The position numbers and the translations under genes were made by a program. A DNA stretch of 64,000 nucleotides from Cruoricaptor ignavus (GTDB lineage: Bacteria; Bacteroidota; Bacteroidia; Flavobacteriales; Weeksellaceae). Positions within the stretch are counted from its first letter, which is position 1. Every line of letters starts with the position of its first letter. The notes beneath the pieces are model-generated. The model did no database searches. It was not told where the DNA came from and saw only the letters and a program-made list of their open reading frames with translations. The stretch is from contig NZ_FQYI01000005.1 in assembly GCF_900141665.1 (NCBI RefSeq), positions 1-64,000 of the forward strand. The letters are read 5' to 3'. Shown here piece after piece: positions 62,654 through 64,000 of this stretch.

Positions 62654-63226
62654 ATGAAATCTATCCTTATCGCCACGCACAACGAACACAAGAAAGATGA
62701 AATCCGCCAGATTTTGGGCGATGATTTTTTGGTGAAAAGCCTCTCGGATTTTGAGCTTCACGATGAGATTGTGGAAGACGGAAATTCGTTTGAAGACAAT
62801 GCCCTAATCAAGGCGAAATATTGCTTCGAGAAAACTGGAATCCCAAGCATTGGCGATGATTCTGGATTGGTGGTGGAAGCGCTTGACGGAAGGCCTGGGA
62901 TCTATTCCGCAAGGTATGCCGGCGACCACGATTTTGATAAAAATATCGCGAAAGTTTTGGAAGAAATGCAGGGGAAAACCAATCGAAATGCATATTTCAT
63001 AACGGTACTGTGCTATTTTGATGAAAACGGCGCGCAGTTTTTCGAAGGTAGAGTTTACGGCGAACTTTTAACGGAAAACAAAGGCCATAAAGGTTTTGGC
63101 TACGACCCGATTTTCGTTCCAGAAGGCTGTGACAGGACTTTTGCCGAAATGCAGCCCGAAGAAAAAAACGCCATCAGCCACAGAAAAAGGGCGTTTGATA
63201 AGTTGATTGAGAAATTTGGAAGTTGA
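62654..63226 (+). CDS. XTP/dITP pyrophosphatase (RdgB/HAM1 family)
   Basis: About 190 residues from the ATG at 62654 (MKSILIATHNEHKKDEI). HAM1 motifs: ATHNEHKKDEI, IGDDSGLVVEALDGRPGIYS, ARYAG, GFGYDPIFVPEG and the final AISHRKRAF. It hydrolyses ITP and XTP to their monophosphates and keeps deaminated bases out of DNA and RNA. The start follows the preceding gene by 33 bp. Confidence 0.97.
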   Translation: MKSILIATHNEHKKDEIRQILGDDFLVKSLSDFELHDEIVEDGNSFEDNALIKAKYCFEKTGIPSIGDDSGLVVEALDGRPGIYSARYAGDHDFDKNIAKVLEEMQGKTNRNAYFITVLCYFDENGAQFFEGRVYGELLTENKGHKGFGYDPIFVPEGCDRTFAEMQPEEKNAISHRKRAFDKLIEKFGS

Positions 63227-63238
63227 GAAATCAGGGAT

Positions 63239-63529
63239 TTAGCGAATAAAATTAATTATCGCTAAAATCGCACCGATAATGGTGATAACTTGCCCCAAAC
63301 CTACCATCACAATAAATTTCAGCGTATCATTCTTGTTGTCCGCCATTTCCTTTCTCAGCTGGGTCATCTCAGAATGAAGGTCATTTTTTGTCACAAGAAT
63401 GTTAGATTTTTCGTCGAACTTCTGGTCAACGGTCTGCTCAATTCTCGAAACAAATTCCCGCGCTTTCTCAGCATCCGGAATAAATTCCTGAGTAAGTTGG
63501 AAAAGTTTTAAACTTGTTGCTGCATCCAT
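63239..63529 (-). CDS. Small coiled-coil membrane-anchored protein
   Basis: About 96 residues from the ATG at 63529 (MDAATSLKLFQLTQEF). A helical region (EFVSRIEQTVDQKF; TQLRKEMADNKNDTLKF) is followed by one C-terminal membrane helix (FIVMVGLGQVITIIGAILAII). The layout resembles DUF1640-like coiled-coil proteins. A longer start at 63559 is open but adds an uncharacteristic N terminus. Function unknown. Convergent with the pyrophosphatase gene. Confidence 0.75.
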   Translation of the reverse strand: MDAATSLKLFQLTQEFIPDAEKAREFVSRIEQTVDQKFDEKSNILVTKNDLHSEMTQLRKEMADNKNDTLKFIVMVGLGQVITIIGAILAIINFIR

Positions 63530-63606
63530 CGCCAAGCATTTATGCAAATATAATGACAAAAATCAAAACTTTGTTTCGTAAATTTACAGCCTTTTAACAA
63601 AAAATT

Positions 63607-64000
63607 TTGAGCGCCTTTCTCACGATCCTCGGTTTTAATTCTGCGATTCCCACCGTCAATTCTTCGCCCACAGCACAGCTGCTGGAAATGGAAGAGCGCC
63701 ACTTCCTCATCGATTGCGGCGAAGGCACCCAGGTGCAATTGCGGAAAGCAAGGGCGAAATTTTCGAAAATCAACCACATTTTCATCTCGCATCTTCACGG
63801 CGATCACTGCTTCGGTTTGCCAGGTTTAATTGCAAGCTTCAGGCTTCTGGGCAGGGAAACGCCGCTGCACATCTACGGTCCGAAAGGCATTCAGGAAATG
63901 CTGGAAACCATCTTCCGAATCACCGAAACGCAGCGCGGTTTTGAGGTGGTTTACCACGAACTTCAGGGCAGAAATTCCGAAAAGATTTTCGAAGACAAAA
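63607..64000 (+). CDS. rnz: Ribonuclease Z, N-terminal part (runs off the window)
   Basis: An open frame from a TTG at 63607 (LSAFLTILGFNSAIPTV) to the window end, about 131 residues. Motifs: SSPTAQLLEM, FLIDCGEGTQVQL and the metal-binding ISHLHGDHCFGLPGL, as in tRNase Z of the MBL family, which cuts the 3' trailer of tRNA precursors. The TTG start gives the usual N terminus and no ATG precedes it in frame nearby. The C-terminal part lies outside the window. Confidence 0.93.
   Translation, partial: MSAFLTILGFNSAIPTVNSSPTAQLLEMEERHFLIDCGEGTQVQLRKARAKFSKINHIFISHLHGDHCFGLPGLIASFRLLGRETPLHIYGPKGIQEMLETIFRITETQRGFEVVYHELQGRNSEKIFEDK

Noticed and set aside
1-64000. CRISPR array
   Set aside because: No regularly spaced short direct repeats with unique spacers were seen anywhere in the window, and no Cas motifs appear in the translated frames.

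Overview
The window is chromosomal DNA of a Bacteroidota bacterium, most likely a Flavobacteriia member of the Chryseobacterium/Elizabethkingia/Riemerella type (Weeksellaceae). The signs are SusC/SusD with FecI/FecR control, Bacteroidota-style promoters (TTG about 16-19 bp before TAnnTTTG), few Shine-Dalgarno sequences, a Bacteroidota-type tyrosine integrase, a fused E1 alpha/beta 2-oxoacid dehydrogenase and many proteins with flavobacterial character. Everything here was read by eye from sequence; no database search was run.

Region 1 (1 to about 17,792) is an AT-rich integrated mobile element whose left end lies outside the window. From left to right it holds: a truncated IS982-like transposase; a minus-strand defence operon (small XRE regulator, nuclease-methylase fusion, HsdS-like specificity subunit, PtuA and PtuB of a Septu system, and a 1257-residue STAND-type NTPase with a nuclease-like N terminus); an unusual 170-nt multi-stem inverted-repeat locus; two unknown genes; then the mobility module (MobV relaxase, candidate oriT, toprim primase, a perfect 48-bp palindrome, RepA-like ATPase, DUF3853-like protein, an unknown coiled-coil protein and the integrase). 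The right boundary carries a 13-bp tRNA-Ser 3'-end remnant followed by a terminator hairpin, which fits integration into a serine tRNA gene.

Region 2 (17.9-27 kb) is a nutrient-uptake locus: ECF sigma factor, FecR anti-sigma factor, SusC with an STN domain, SusD lipoprotein, a secreted endonuclease/exonuclease/phosphatase-family enzyme and a glycerophosphodiester phosphodiesterase, with a second such phosphodiesterase facing it. No glycoside hydrolase is present, so a phosphodiester-containing substrate is more likely than a glycan. It ends near a tRNA-Leu gene that has an apparent integration scar behind it.

Region 3 (28-64 kb) is mostly core genome: MBL hydrolase, fRMsr, MgtE, rpsO and pnp with a YoeB-type toxin-antitoxin pair between them, a glucokinase-like protein, sdaA, an S9 peptidase, a DNA glycosylase, queA, rlmN, a polyprenyl synthase, fused E1 and lpdA, a potassium channel, the Nif3/coiled-coil pair, two tandem acyl-CoA ligases beside an acyl-CoA dehydrogenase, a MerR regulator, prfC, a CPBP protease, an XTP/dITP pyrophosphatase and the start of rnz, which runs off the right edge.

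The most promising material for something undescribed is the composite defence operon and the multi-stem, partly crossing inverted-repeat locus just upstream of it (10061-10229).
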